Positions 53,301-62,047 of a stretch of 64,000 bases of DNA are shown in pieces. The DNA is from Methylobacterium sp. DB0501. Lineage in GTDB: Bacteria > Pseudomonadota > Alphaproteobacteria > Rhizobiales > Beijerinckiaceae. Within the stretch, counting starts at the first letter, position 1. Each line of letters begins with the position of its first letter. The notes under the pieces are model-generated. The model was not told where the DNA came from. It did not search any database and saw only the letters and a program-made list of their open reading frames with translations. The position numbers and the translations under genes are program-made. Location: the NCBI RefSeq assembly GCF_011043735.1, contig NZ_JAAKGV010000002.1, positions 295,908-359,907 on the forward strand, given 5' to 3'.

Positions 53301-53514
53301 TACCACGCGCATAGGCCTGGTCGGCCCGCATCGAGGTCAGGCCCCAATCGCCGAGATATTCCGGCGTGCGCCAGCTCCCGGCGTCGCCGACGCGACCCGG
53401 ATCCTGATACCCGGACGATTGCGCCAGCGCGGCATAGGAAATCGTCGAGCAGAGGAGCGAGACCAGGCCGCGGGCGGCCATCGTCCCGCGTCTCGACTGT
53501 GCTTGAAGTTTCAT
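50335..53514 (-). CDS. Subtilisin-type autotransporter serine protease
   Basis: The 1059-residue protein has a signal peptide (RGLVSLLCSTISYAALAQ), then a peptidase S8 domain with Asp83 (VVGSVDSGF), His147 (DDHGTHVDG) and Ser335 (SGTSMSAPH). Beta-helix passenger repeats follow (KAGDGTLILTGFNTYSGATE), and the C-terminal autotransporter beta-barrel of about 280 residues ends in Phe. It should be exported by type V secretion and cleave extracellular proteins. The length is standard for this class, and all catalytic residues are present. It ends in a strong terminator. Confidence 0.95.
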   Translation of the reverse strand: MKLQAQSRRGTMAARGLVSLLCSTISYAALAQSSGYQDPGRVGDAGSWRTPEYLGDWGLTSMRADQAYARGITGRGIVVGSVDSGFLATHPEFAGQVTPLTVQGTYLANGYRYETAAGVRSDLFAAGSPFSVPGTWIRGVNDDHGTHVDGTIVARRDGTGMHGVAFGASLLATNTNATDSSIYGANQDYNYFKAAYGNLAASGARVINSSWGSPPPSENYNTLAGVAAGYAKFQGRLDWLDAVAETARQNGTVMVFAAGNAGVNNPTVRAALPYFEPDLESRWIAASGLTIDDGTAFNRCGLAKYWCIAAPGRGILSTVTSTAGVAGYGTKSGTSMSAPHVTGALALVMERFPYMSNEQARDVLLTTATHLGFGNPDAPNETFGWGKIDLGRAMNGPGQFLGRFTATLPGGTVDTWSNDISDAALRQRQVEDSAEHATWLRDKAARGWSNGLPAGATADQQTEYTWREARDRAFLSRTYQGGLTKAGDGTLILTGFNTYSGATEVNGGLLAVDGSVRSVTNVNAGGTLGGDGLLGAVNVRSGGTLSPGTGGRGRLLMFGDLSFAQGSRFAVEVAPGRRSDRVDVVSGGARIEGGTVTVASEGADSLSPGALRSLLGQRNVILQASNGVVGRFDAVTPGYTFIGASLDYSADSVGLTLGRNATTFASVGATRNQAVTGGAIEALGTGNALYETVLVNTDPAAARSAFASLSGEVHASAVTAQFETAFFVREAILDRLRRGDLSDAPVFPGVSAPSLPAAYSADLPGRAAPPVQVPAQLVEPRPYAVWGQGFGAFGRTRSDGNAASLSRQISGFVLGADTRMDLGRVPGGWRLGVAGGYTNTSLDATGRASSGVIESGFGGLYAGTTLGPVSLRFGGVAGGNSLSLRRSILAPGFGQGLNARYGGLTAQVFGEVGYRVAFGAAVIEPFVGAAAIRIGQDAFTERGGPAVLSGLGRDNDLAATTVGLRGSTRLSADLPISLTGLVGWRRAYGDVVPKALLAFGAGQTGFLVAGVPINRDAVVAQAGIDWAVSSAATLGVSYTGQAGERAQDHAVKGNFTYRF

Positions 53515-53763
53515 CGAATTGCCTCAATCTGACCGCGGACTTTGCAGCCTTCTTCTTCCCGAGCGGCTCGTCCGCGCGCCGGCCCCGATGGTAGCCGCGA
53601 AAAAGCCCGGTTGATGCCGCGATCGTTTCTCGTTTGTTTGTTTCCAGGCGGCCGTGGCAGAAACGTCACGCAACCGACGCGTCCGTGCGCGCGTGTGAGC
53701 CGATCCTTCGGAACTGATACTCTGGTGGGGCATTAGCCGGGCGTTCCATCGCGAGGTGCCGGC

Positions 53764-54651
53764 ATGACCCAGCAGATCCCGATCGGCGCCGACTGCGTCG
53801 CCGACGAGCCCGCAGGCCCGGACGGTACGCACGCCCTGCGGCCGGACCTCGCCTATCAGCGCCACGTCCTCGTCAACATCGCCTATCTCGGACCGCCCGG
53901 GGCCGGCGACCGGGGCTGGGTTCTGATCGATGCCGGGATCATGGGGTCGCGGGCCGCGATCGAATCCGCCGCCTCCGCCCGCTTCGGCGAGGGCGCCCGC
54001 CCGGCCGCGATCGTGCTCACCCACGGCCATTTCGACCATGTCGGCGCGCTGGAGGACCTGGCCGAGGCCTGGGACGCGCCGGTCTGGGCGCATCCGCTCG
54101 AGCGGCCCTATCTCGACGGCAGCGGCGCCTATCCGGCCCCGGATCCGAGCGTCGGCGGCGGGCTCCTCGCCCGGCTCTCGCCGCTCTTCCCGACGAGGCC
54201 GGTCGATGTCGGCGCCCGCCTGCACCTCCTGCCCGAGGACGGCCGCGTGCCGCCGCTGCCGGGCTGGCGCTGGATCCACACCCCCGGCCACGCGCCGGGC
54301 CACGTCTCGCTCTGGCGCGCCGCCGACCGGACCCTGATCGCCGGCGACGCCTTCGTCACCACCGCGCAGGAATCGGTCTACGCCGTCGCGACGCAAGCGC
54401 CCGAGATGCACGGCCCCCCGCGCTACCTCACCACGGACTGGGACGCGGCCGGGCGCTCGGTCGAGGTCCTGGCGCAGCTCGAGCCCGGACTGGCGCTCAC
54501 CGGCCACGGCCGGCCCCTGCGCGGCCCGGGGCTGCGGGAAGCCCTGCACCGGCTCGCCCGCGACTTCGCGGCCGTGGCGGTGCCCGGGACGGGGCGTTAC
54601 GTCGAGGCCCCGATCCGCGCCGGCGACCCCGCAGCCACGCGGGAGCCCTGA
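53764..54651 (+). CDS. MBL-fold metallo-hydrolase
   Basis: The 295-residue product has the metal motif LTHGHFDHVGALEDLAEAWD, further ligands in HTPGHAPGHVSLW and IAGDAFVTTAQ, and TGHGRPLRGPGL, typical of the metallo-beta-lactamase fold. There is no signal peptide. The group includes glyoxalase II-like and lactonase-like hydrolases; the substrate is unknown. It stands alone, with the divergent autotransporter to the left. Confidence 0.9.
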   Translation: MTQQIPIGADCVADEPAGPDGTHALRPDLAYQRHVLVNIAYLGPPGAGDRGWVLIDAGIMGSRAAIESAASARFGEGARPAAIVLTHGHFDHVGALEDLAEAWDAPVWAHPLERPYLDGSGAYPAPDPSVGGGLLARLSPLFPTRPVDVGARLHLLPEDGRVPPLPGWRWIHTPGHAPGHVSLWRAADRTLIAGDAFVTTAQESVYAVATQAPEMHGPPRYLTTDWDAAGRSVEVLAQLEPGLALTGHGRPLRGPGLREALHRLARDFAAVAVPGTGRYVEAPIRAGDPAATREP

Positions 54652-54806
54652 CGGGCTCTCCCTCCCCGCTATCCACATCATGCCGGACAGGGCGGCCGGC
54701 AGGCGCGAACACAGCTTGACGGCATCGCCCCCGCCGTGGCTTGTTCACTGTATGTTCTAGCGTGAGTCGGCGCAGGCCGGCGACGTGCAGCGGCGGGCGG
54801 GAAGCG

Positions 54807-55028
54807 ATGAGTCACGAGCCGGCGGAGCGATGGGACGGGCGCATGCCCGGCGTCGAGACCATCGCGGCGGCCTACCTCACGGCCGCCGGAGGCGACGCAG
54901 CGCTCGCCCTGCGCCGGGCCATCGCCGACGCGCTTGCCGATCTCGGCGAGGCCGAACGGCGCACGCGCCAGCGCGACCGGCTGATCTCGCGGGGCTACGT
55001 GCGGGCGGGGCCGATCGGGCGGGGATAG
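54807..55028 (+). CDS. Small hypothetical protein
   Basis: The 73-residue acidic, helical product contains MPGVETIAAAYLTAAGGDAA and ALRRAIADALADLGEAERRT. Start ATG 54807 follows GGGAAG. No domain is recognised, but short proteins of this style (Ala/Leu/Arg-rich) are common in Methylobacterium. A hairpin at 55048-55073 follows. Confidence 0.55.
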   Translation: MSHEPAERWDGRMPGVETIAAAYLTAAGGDAALALRRAIADALADLGEAERRTRQRDRLISRGYVRAGPIGRG

Positions 55029-55047
55029 TCGTCTCGAAGGCGCCTGA

Positions 55048-55073
55048 ACCCTCCCCCCTCGGCGGGGGAGGGT
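55048..55073. repeat. Short perfect hairpin (ACCCTCCCCC type)
   Basis: Ten-base arms ACCCTCCCCC (55048-55057) and GGGGGAGGGT (55064-55073) with a 6-base loop form a perfect stem without a T-run. It resembles the second intergenic palindrome family (compare 61880-61903). Confidence 0.6.
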
Positions 55074-55179
55074 CGGGCGTCGCGCTTCACCTGCAACCTT
55101 CTGGTCCGTCTGCCGCGCCGCGTGCGGGCCGGCACATCGAGCGCGCCCTCACCGGACTACGCCTCCAGCACCAACCGGG

Positions 55180-55416
55180 ATGTTCCCCATGCCGATCCAT
55201 GCCATCCGCTACGACATCCGCCGCGACCGGGACGGCTGGACCGTCTACGACGTGCGCTCCGGCGCGATCGCGGTGATCGACGACGTGCTGCAGGTCGGCC
55301 TCGCGATGGACGAGGCCGATGCGGTGGCGGATGCGCTCGGTACCGAATGCCCGTCGGCCGGGCTCGCCGGCCTGATCCCCCGGTTCGCCTGGTTCCAGGC
55401 CCCGGCCAGACCCTGA
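55180..55416 (+). CDS. Small hypothetical protein
   Basis: The 78-residue product (75 from the second ATG at 55189) contains IRYDIRRDRDGWTVYDVRSG and AIAVIDDVLQVGLAMDEADA, a compact alpha/beta pattern like small DUF2188-type proteins. No close family is recognised. It is convergent with the glycerophosphodiesterase gene 17 bp away. Confidence 0.6.
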   Translation: MFPMPIHAIRYDIRRDRDGWTVYDVRSGAIAVIDDVLQVGLAMDEADAVADALGTECPSAGLAGLIPRFAWFQAPARP

Positions 55417-55433
55417 GACGATCCCGCCGTCGA

Positions 55434-56189
55434 TCAGGGCCGGAAGCCCTCGAACACCATCTGGTCGGCATGGGCCCGGGCGAGGCGCACCTGCGCCTCG
55501 GTGCGCACGGTCCAGGTCATCACCGGCATCCGGCCGAGCAGGCGGCAGAGATGGGTGGCGGCGTTCGGCAGGTCGTCGACGCGCCAGGACAGGAAGTCCG
55601 GCCGGCTCCCGGACAAATGGAGGAGCTGCCCGAGCCCGTGCCGCTGCGCCTCGGTGAGGCCGGCATAGGACGGGTCGTCGTGCCGGCTCTCCGCCACGAT
55701 GCCGCGGGGAATGCCCGGGATGAGGTCGGCGAGCGCCCCGACGATCACCGGATCGAACGACTTCACCGCCACCGGGCCGTCATAGGACGCGACGATCTCG
55801 GCGGTGCGGCGGGCGAGCGCGAGATCGCCGTCGTGCCGGGTCTTCACCTCGACGATCAGCGGCGTGCGGCCGGCGATCCTGCCCAGGAACTCCGGCAGGG
55901 TCGGGATGGGCTCGCCGCTGCCGAGCACCGTGAGACCCTTGAGGGCGGCGGCGTCGCGCTCGCGCACCAGGCCGTCCGCCCCGGTGAGCCGGCCGAGGCC
56001 GGCATCGTGGAAGACCATCGCCTCGCCGTCCCGGCTGAGCTGGACGTCGCACTCGATCGCGTAGCCGCCACCGATCGCGGCATCCGCCGCCGCGACCGTG
56101 TTCTCGGGGATGCCGGCGGCCCTGTCGTGCAGGCCCCGGTGGGCGATCGGGCGGGCGGTCAGCCAGTCGGGGGCGAGGCGCTCGGACAT
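55434..56189 (-). CDS. ugpQ: Glycerophosphodiester phosphodiesterase
   Basis: The 251-residue TIM-barrel enzyme has PIAHRGLHDRAAGIPENTVA, the metal-binding ECDVQLSRDGEAMVFHD and VEVKTRHDGDLALARR. It hydrolyses glycerophosphodiesters to glycerol 3-phosphate and an alcohol. No signal peptide is present, so it is cytoplasmic. It follows the RidA gene after 3 bp, so the two are co-transcribed, an association seen in related genomes. Confidence 0.93.
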   Translation of the reverse strand: MSERLAPDWLTARPIAHRGLHDRAAGIPENTVAAADAAIGGGYAIECDVQLSRDGEAMVFHDAGLGRLTGADGLVRERDAAALKGLTVLGSGEPIPTLPEFLGRIAGRTPLIVEVKTRHDGDLALARRTAEIVASYDGPVAVKSFDPVIVGALADLIPGIPRGIVAESRHDDPSYAGLTEAQRHGLGQLLHLSGSRPDFLSWRVDDLPNAATHLCRLLGRMPVMTWTVRTEAQVRLARAHADQMVFEGFRP

Positions 56190-56192
56190 GGT

Positions 56193-56666
56193 TCAGCGGA
56201 CCTCGAACATGCCCTCGACCTCGACGACGGCGTCGAGGGGGAGTTCGGCGACGCCGATCGTCGAGCGGGCGTGGCGGCCGCGCTCGCCCAGCACCTGCAC
56301 CATCAGGTCGGAGGCGCCGTTCATCACGCCGGCGATGGCCGAGAAGCCCGGCTCCGCGTTGATGAAGCCGCCCAGCCGCACGCAGGACACCACCGCGTCG
56401 TCGAGGTTGCCGGCGGCCGCGCGCAGCTGCGCCAGCACGTTGAGGGCGCAGTGCCGCGCCGCCTCCGCGGCGGCCTCGGGCGAGACGGCGCCGCCGACCT
56501 TGCCCTTGTGGGCCGGGTCGATCTTGCCGTCGGGGCCGAAGGGCAGCTGGCCCGAGATGATCACCAGGTTGCCGCTGCGCCGGAAGCCGACGTAGTTCGC
56601 CACCGGTGCCGCGGCCGGCGGCAGGGTGAGGCCGAGCTCCTTCAGGCGGTCGAGGATCGCGCTCAT
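56193..56666 (-). CDS. RidA family protein
   Basis: The 157-residue product is a YjgF/RidA-like deaminase trimer subunit with [35 protein letters not shown] and [20 protein letters not shown]. The conserved active-site Arg of true RidA seems replaced by a longer subfamily pattern, so it may belong to the YjgF-like group of unknown substrate. Start ATG 56666 is preferred over the longer frame. It is divergent from argD. Confidence 0.92.
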   Translation of the reverse strand: MSAILDRLKELGLTLPPAAAPVANYVGFRRSGNLVIISGQLPFGPDGKIDPAHKGKVGGAVSPEAAAEAARHCALNVLAQLRAAAGNLDDAVVSCVRLGGFINAEPGFSAIAGVMNGASDLMVQVLGERGRHARSTIGVAELPLDAVVEVEGMFEVR

Positions 56667-56884
56667 CTGTCTGGTCTCCCACCAGGCCCGTCCGGGGCGT
56701 GACGCCCGCCGGAGGCAAGGCCGGTCCGTCGTCCCGCGGCGGCCCGCCGCGGCGCGGCCGAGCCCGGCCGCGAAAGGGTCTGTGCCCGGAAGGAAGACCG
56801 GCCGCAACCCCGGGCGAAGGCGGATCGAGCGGGTCGTCCGGCGGCGTCCCGCCGTCATCTCGGCGTCATCTTCGCTCGACGGCG

Positions 56885-56912
56885 TTGACAGGGCGCCCTC
56901 ATTCCATAGTAT
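56885..56912 (+). promoter_or_regulatory. Candidate promoter of argD
   Basis: TTGACA (56885-56890), a 16-bp spacer and TAGTAT (56907-56912) lie in the 322-bp gap between the divergent RidA and argD genes, 77 bp before the argD start. The rest of the gap shows no gene. Confidence 0.45.
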
Positions 56913-56988
56913 CCGCGCGCGCCGCCCTTCGAGGCGGCGCTTTGCTTTCCGGTCGATCGACCCACTCGACCGCGACGGAGACGAGATC

Positions 56989-58182
56989 GTGACCTCCTCG
57001 CTGCTGCCGACCTACGCCCGGGCCAAGGTGTCCTTCGAGCGCGGTGAGGGCGCTTGGCTCATCGCCCGAGACGGCTCGCGATACCTCGATTTCGGCGCCG
57101 GCATCGCGGTCAACTCGGTCGGCCACGGCCATCCGCATCTCGTCGCCGCGCTGACCGAGCAGGCCCAGAAGGTCTGGCACGTCTCGAACCTGTTCGAGGT
57201 GCCGGAGGCCGAGCGGCTGGCCCAGCGGCTGACCGACGCGAGCTTCGCCGACGTGGTGTTCTTCGCCAATTCCGGTGCCGAGGCCAACGAGGCCTGCATC
57301 AAGATGGCGCGCAAGTACCACGCCGCCGGCGGCCACCCGGAGCGCTTCCGGATCGTCACCTTCGAGGGCGCGTTCCATGGCCGGACGCTGGCCACCATCG
57401 CGGCCGGCGGCCAGCAGAAATACATCGACGGCTTCGGCCCGAAGGTCGACGGCTTCGACCAGGTGCCGTTCGGCGACCTCGAGGCTCTGAAAAGCGCCAT
57501 CACCCCCGAGACCGCCGCCCTGATGATCGAGCCGATCCAGGGCGAGGGCGGCCTGCGGGTGGTCTCGCACGAGTGGCTGCGCACCCTGCGGGCCCTCTGC
57601 GACGAGCACGGCCTCCTCCTGATCATGGACGAGGTCCAGACCGGCATCGGCCGCACCGGCAAGCTGTTCGCCCATGAATGGTCGGGCGTGACGCCAGACA
57701 TCCTGTCCTCGGCCAAGGGCATCGGCGGCGGCTTCCCGATGGGCGCCTGCCTCGCCACGCGCGAGGCCGCCCGCGGCATGACGGTCGGCACCCACGGCAC
57801 CACCTTCGGCGGCAACCCGCTCGCCATGGCGGTGGGCAACGCCGTGCTCGACATCGTCCTGGCGCCGGGCTTCCTCGACCACGTGCGCCGGACCGGCCTG
57901 CTCCTGAAGCAGCGCCTCGCCGCCCTCAAGGATCGCTATCCCGACGTGATCGACCAATTGCGCGGCGAGGGCCTGATGATGGGCCTGCGCCTCGTCGTCA
58001 CCAACACCGATTTCGCCGCCGCCGCCCGGGACGAGCACCTCCTGGTGATCCCGGCCGGCGACAACGTCGTGCGCCTCCTGCCCCCGCTGACCATCGGCGA
58101 GGACGAGGTGGCCGCGGCGATCGACAAGCTGGAGGCGGCCTGCGCCGCCATGGAGACGAGGGGCCGGAGGGCCGCCGAGTGA
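56989..58182 (+). CDS. argD: Acetylornithine aminotransferase
   Basis: The 397-residue class III PLP enzyme has [20 protein letters not shown], the motif [20 protein letters not shown] and the PLP lysine in [18 protein letters not shown]. It converts N-acetylglutamate semialdehyde to N-acetylornithine and may also serve lysine synthesis. The GTG at 56989 is chosen because homologues start close to [20 protein letters not shown]. Its TGA overlaps the argF ATG by one base, so the two are coupled. Confidence 0.95.
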   Translation: MTSSLLPTYARAKVSFERGEGAWLIARDGSRYLDFGAGIAVNSVGHGHPHLVAALTEQAQKVWHVSNLFEVPEAERLAQRLTDASFADVVFFANSGAEANEACIKMARKYHAAGGHPERFRIVTFEGAFHGRTLATIAAGGQQKYIDGFGPKVDGFDQVPFGDLEALKSAITPETAALMIEPIQGEGGLRVVSHEWLRTLRALCDEHGLLLIMDEVQTGIGRTGKLFAHEWSGVTPDILSSAKGIGGGFPMGACLATREAARGMTVGTHGTTFGGNPLAMAVGNAVLDIVLAPGFLDHVRRTGLLLKQRLAALKDRYPDVIDQLRGEGLMMGLRLVVTNTDFAAAARDEHLLVIPAGDNVVRLLPPLTIGEDEVAAAIDKLEAACAAMETRGRRAAE

Positions 58183-59129
58183 TGAATGCGCCCGTGAAGA
58201 TCGCGCCGGCCCCCCGGCATTTCCTCGACCTGACCGACTTCTCGAAGACCGAGCTGCGCACGGTCCTCGATGCCTGCGCCGAGCTGAAGCGCCGCCGCCG
58301 CAGGGGCGAGCCGCCCGCCGAGCGTCCGCTCGCCGGCAAGTTCCTCGGCATGGTGTTCGACAAGCCCTCGACCCGCACCCGCGTCTCCTTCGACGTGGCG
58401 ATGCGGGAGCTGGGCGGCGAGACCCTGATGCTCACCGGCCGGGAGATGCAGCTCGGCCGCGGCGAGACCGTCGCCGACACCGCCCGGGTCCTGTCGCGCT
58501 ACATCGATGCGATCATGATCCGCATCCTCGACCACGGCATGATGCTGGAACTGGCCGAATACGCCACCATCCCGGTCATCAACGGCCTGACGAAGGACTC
58601 GCACCCGTGCCAGATCATGGCCGACGTGCTGACCTTCGAGGAGCATCGCGGCCCGATTGCGGGCCGCACCGTCGCCTGGTCGGGCGACGCCAACAACGTG
58701 CTGGCCTCCTGGGCCCACGCCGCGGCGCGCTTCGACTTCACGCTCAACGTCGCCTGCCCGCCCGAGATGCCTGTGCCGGAGAGCCTGATCGCCCGGGCCA
58801 AGGCCGAGGGCGCACAGCTCAACATCACCGCCGACCCGTTCGAGGCAGTGGCGGGGGCCGATGCGGTCGTCACCGATTGCTGGGTCTCGATGGGCGACGA
58901 GGACGAGGCGCACCGCCACAACCTGCTGATGCCCTACCAGGTCAACGGCCGGCTGATGGCGGCGGCCGCCAAGGACGCGGTGTTCATGCACTGCCTGCCG
59001 GCCCATCGCGGCGAGGAGGTCACCGCCGAGGTGATCGACGGGCCGCAATCGGTGGTGTTCGACGAGGCCGAGAACCGGCTGCACGCCCAGAAGGGCATTC
59101 TGGCGTGGTGCCTCGGGGCGGTGCCCTGA
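58182..59129 (+). CDS. argF: Ornithine carbamoyltransferase
   Basis: The 315-residue product has the carbamoyl-phosphate loop [24 protein letters not shown] and the ornithine-loop [12 protein letters not shown], all diagnostic. It makes citrulline from ornithine and carbamoyl phosphate in arginine synthesis. It is translationally coupled to argD and followed by hslO after about 370 bp, an order conserved in alphaproteobacteria. Confidence 0.97.
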   Translation: MNAPVKIAPAPRHFLDLTDFSKTELRTVLDACAELKRRRRRGEPPAERPLAGKFLGMVFDKPSTRTRVSFDVAMRELGGETLMLTGREMQLGRGETVADTARVLSRYIDAIMIRILDHGMMLELAEYATIPVINGLTKDSHPCQIMADVLTFEEHRGPIAGRTVAWSGDANNVLASWAHAAARFDFTLNVACPPEMPVPESLIARAKAEGAQLNITADPFEAVAGADAVVTDCWVSMGDEDEAHRHNLLMPYQVNGRLMAAAAKDAVFMHCLPAHRGEEVTAEVIDGPQSVVFDEAENRLHAQKGILAWCLGAVP

Positions 59130-59500
59130 GGGACCGATATCCTCTCGGTCGTTCCGTGGTCGCGCAGCGAGGCCCGGGACGACCGGAAGGGTGTCAGGTC
59201 CGCCGGGACCCGGCGGATGGGCTTCGACGCTCCCGCCCAAGAGATCACTCACAAGGGGATCACTCCCGAGGGATCGCCCCCAAGCGACGACCCCCAAGCG
59301 ACGACCCCTTCGAAAATATCGTCCGACCCTCCATATAGCGGGATACGCCGGTCTCTCGCCGCGGCGTCTCCCGCCCCTCGCTCCGCCGGCCCGCTCCCCG
59401 CGGGGCTCTGCGGTGCGGCTCGCGCGGAAGGCCCCTCGCCGGGAGACCTTCAGATCGTGCGCGAGAGCCGGCTGTCAGCCACGCCGGCGGCGGTGAGAGC
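59130..59500. other. Gap between argF and hslO with short repeats
   Basis: There is no gene in these 371 bp. A degenerate REP-like palindrome lies near 59146-59185. Around 59275-59305 a 14-bp unit (CCCCCAAGCGACGA) is repeated twice in tandem, next to related GGGATCACTCCCGAGGGATC sequence. The hslO promoter is probably here, but no clear consensus is seen. Confidence 0.45.
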
Positions 59501-60517
59501 ATGTCCGACACCTCTTCTTCCCAAGGTCCCGCTTCTCGAGCTTCCGAGGGCCGCGACGACGCGATCCTGCCCTTCGCGGTCGAGCCCCTCGACGTGCGCG
59601 GCCGCGTCGTGCGCCTCGGCCCGTCCGTCGACACGATCCTGCGCCGGCACGGCTACCCCGAGACGGTGGCCCGCCTTCTCGGCGAGGCCGCGGCGCTGAC
59701 GGTGCTGCTCGGCTCCTCGCTGAAGTTCGAGGGGCGGTTCCAGCTCCAGACCAAGTCGAACGGTCCTGTCGAGATGGTGGTGGTCGATTTCGAGGCGCCC
59801 GACCGGGTGCGGGCCACCGCCCGCTTCGATGCCGGCCGCGTCACGGAGGCCGGCCCCCGCGCCGGCACCGCCGAGCTTCTCGGCCACGGCCACCTCGCCA
59901 TGACCATCGACCAGGGCTCGGCCCAGAGCCGCTACCAGGGCGTGGTGGCGCTGGAGGGCCAGGGCTTCGAGGAGGCGGCGCACCAGTATTTCCGCCAGTC
60001 GGAGCAGATCCCCACCCGGGTCCGCCTCGCCGTCGCCGAGCAGGTCGAGGGTGAGGGCGGGAACTGGCGGGCCGGCGGCCTGCTGGTGCAGTTCCTCCCG
60101 CACTCGCCCGACCGCGCCCGCCTCGCCGACCTGCCGCCCGGCGACCTGCCCGAGGGGCACGCGCTCCTCGACGACGCCGCGGCGCGGGAGGACGATGCCT
60201 GGGTCGAGGCCAAGTCCCTGGTGGCGACGATCGAGGATCACGAGCTCGTCGATCCGACCGTGTCGAGCGAGCGCCTGCTCTACCGCCTGTTCCATGAGCG
60301 CGGCGTGCGGGTGTTCGAGGCGCAAGGCGTGCACGAGGCCTGCCGCTGCTCGCGCGAGCGGGTGATGGGGATGATCCGCAACTTCTCGCCCGAGGAGCGC
60401 CGCGACATCGTCGGCGAGGACGGCCGCATCGGCATCACCTGCGAGTTCTGCTCGCGGCACTACGACCTCGACCCGGCCGAGGTCGAGGCCGAGATCGCCG
60501 GCGGCGCCGAAGGCTGA
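59501..60517 (+). CDS. hslO: Redox-regulated chaperone Hsp33
   Basis: The 338-residue product has the Hsp33 fold (ALTVLLGSSLKFEGRFQLQT) and the C-terminal redox switch with CRCSRERV and CEFCSRHYDLD, a zinc site of four cysteines. It holds unfolded proteins under oxidative stress. Start ATG 59501 gives an N-terminal disordered extension. The location after argF is conserved in the order. Confidence 0.96.
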   Translation: MSDTSSSQGPASRASEGRDDAILPFAVEPLDVRGRVVRLGPSVDTILRRHGYPETVARLLGEAAALTVLLGSSLKFEGRFQLQTKSNGPVEMVVVDFEAPDRVRATARFDAGRVTEAGPRAGTAELLGHGHLAMTIDQGSAQSRYQGVVALEGQGFEEAAHQYFRQSEQIPTRVRLAVAEQVEGEGGNWRAGGLLVQFLPHSPDRARLADLPPGDLPEGHALLDDAAAREDDAWVEAKSLVATIEDHELVDPTVSSERLLYRLFHERGVRVFEAQGVHEACRCSRERVMGMIRNFSPEERRDIVGEDGRIGITCEFCSRHYDLDPAEVEAEIAGGAEG

Positions 60518-60634
60518 ACGCGGGGTCGGCCCCGGGCTCACGCCGCGAAAAGGACGGGCACGGCGGAACTTTTCGCACCGCAACCGACTCATCAAGCGCC
60601 CGAGCGTGTCGGGCGCTTGATGCCGGAGCCGTCG

Positions 60635-61159
60635 ATGTCCCGCCCCCTCCTCGCCGCCGCGTTCCTTCTCGTCGCCGGCGCCAGCGCCGGCCTGGCGCAG
60701 GATGCGAGCGGCCCGAAACCCGTTCCGGGCACCCCCGCCACCCTCAACAACGACCTGCGGCCGACCTTCGTCGCCCAGGAGCCGAGCGACCTCATGGCCT
60801 CGAAGATGATCGGCCAGAGCATCGTGAACGGCGCCAACGAGACCATCGGCTCGGTGGCCGACATCGTGCTCGGGCCGGATCTCGCCGTGAAGTCCTACGT
60901 CGTCGGCGTCGGTGGCTTCCTGGGCCTCGGCACCAAGTACGTCTCGGTGGCGCGCGAGGCGCTGCAGGTCACCCGGGTCGACGACAAGACCCTGAAGGCC
61001 GTGATCAACACCGACAAGGACCAGCTCCGCGCCGCGCCGGAATACGTCTATCTCGGCCAGCAGCCCGCGAAGGCCGACGCTGCCAAGACGAGCGATGCAA
61101 CGAAGACCGATGTGCCGGCGGCCACCGGCACCACCACGACCCAGCCGGCCCAGCAGTAA
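60635..61159 (+). CDS. Exported PRC-barrel domain protein
   Basis: The 174-residue product (from ATG 60635; an upstream in-frame ATG at 60617 would add 6) has a signal peptide (LLAAAFLLVAGASAGLAQ), a PRC-barrel core (GANETIGSVADIVLGPDLAV and GGFLGLGTKYVSVAREAL) and a Thr/Ala-rich tail. Such proteins are common periplasmic stress proteins in alphaproteobacteria. A 9-bp inverted repeat lies just upstream (60594-60602 with 60610-60618) and may affect translation or end hslO transcripts. Confidence 0.85.
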   Translation: MSRPLLAAAFLLVAGASAGLAQDASGPKPVPGTPATLNNDLRPTFVAQEPSDLMASKMIGQSIVNGANETIGSVADIVLGPDLAVKSYVVGVGGFLGLGTKYVSVAREALQVTRVDDKTLKAVINTDKDQLRAAPEYVYLGQQPAKADAAKTSDATKTDVPAATGTTTTQPAQQ

Positions 61160-61229
61160 GGGATCCGCTCTGGCGGGACGGCGGCGTGCGTGGCACGCTG
61201 CCGTCCGGACCAACGGCCGGACACCCGCC

Positions 61230-61841
61230 TTGCCCGTCGACCTCTATCTCGGCTTCGTCGCCGCCACGATCGTCCTGATCCTGATCCCAGGGCCCAACGT
61301 CGCCCTGATCGTCGCCAACAGCGTGGCCCATGGCAGCCGCTACGGGCTCGTCACGGTGGCGGGGACCAGCGTGGCGCTCACCGTTCAGCTCGCCCTCACC
61401 GTCGCCGGCCTGTCGGCGATGCTGAGCATCATGGCGACGTGGTTCGAGGTGCTGCGCTGGCTCGGCGTCGCCTACCTGCTCTGGCTCGGGATCAAGGCTT
61501 GGCGCGCGCCCGCGATCGATCTGGCGAAGACCGCGCCGGAGCCGCGCGCCGCCCGGGCGATCGCCTTGCGCGGCTTCCTCGTGGCGCTGACCAACCCGAA
61601 AACACTGCTCTTCTTCGGCGCCTTCCTGCCCCAATTCGTCAGCCGCGACGCCGCGCCCCTCGGGCAGCTCGCGCTCCTGGCCGGGACCTTCCTGGTGCTG
61701 GCGATCGTCTTCGATACCGTCTGGGCGATGGCAGCGGGCCGGGCGCGGACCCTGCTGGCGCGCGGGCGCTGGCGCAACCGGGTCACGGGCGGGTTGCTGC
61801 TCGGGGCCGGCCTGGGGCTGGCGCTGGCGCGGCGGCCGTGA
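61230..61841 (+). CDS. LysE family exporter
   Basis: The TTG at 61230 gives 203 residues. The six-helix LysE/RhtB pattern shows VLILIPGPNVALIVANSVAH, LRWLGVAYLLWLGIKAWRAP and LTNPKTLLFFGAFLPQFV. It should export amino acids or homoserine lactones; the substrate is unknown. An alternative start a few codons later cannot be excluded. Confidence 0.9.
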   Translation: MPVDLYLGFVAATIVLILIPGPNVALIVANSVAHGSRYGLVTVAGTSVALTVQLALTVAGLSAMLSIMATWFEVLRWLGVAYLLWLGIKAWRAPAIDLAKTAPEPRAARAIALRGFLVALTNPKTLLFFGAFLPQFVSRDAAPLGQLALLAGTFLVLAIVFDTVWAMAAGRARTLLARGRWRNRVTGGLLLGAGLGLALARRP

Positions 61842-61879
61842 GTTTTTTGGAATCCGGAGTTTTCGGAAGTAGGACCCGT

Positions 61880-61903
61880 CCCCTCTCCCGTGTGGGAGAG
61901 GGG
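61880..61903. repeat. Perfect 10-bp hairpin, intergenic repeat family
   Basis: Arms CCCCTCTCCC (61880-61889) and GGGAGAGGGG (61894-61903) with a GTGT loop are followed by CCAGGGCTGAGGGT. This layout is typical of rhizobial intergenic mosaic repeats. It lies between the convergent lysE-type and argE genes in a gap of about 200 bp. Confidence 0.65.
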
Positions 61904-62047
61904 CCAGGGCTGAGGGTAACACGCTTCTGTGTGAGTCTCAGACCGCCGCGCTGCCAGCACCACGTTCAGAGCTTTGCCCTGAAGCGCCCCACCTCCGCGC
62001 GATCGGGTCTTGAACTGCAGACGGTCGCGAACCCCGGGCGCTCGCCC

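Noticed and set aside
60594..60618. Intrinsic terminator after hslO
   Set aside because: The 9-bp inverted repeat is clear, but no T-run follows on the plus strand and it lies next to the start of the following gene, so a terminator is not supported.
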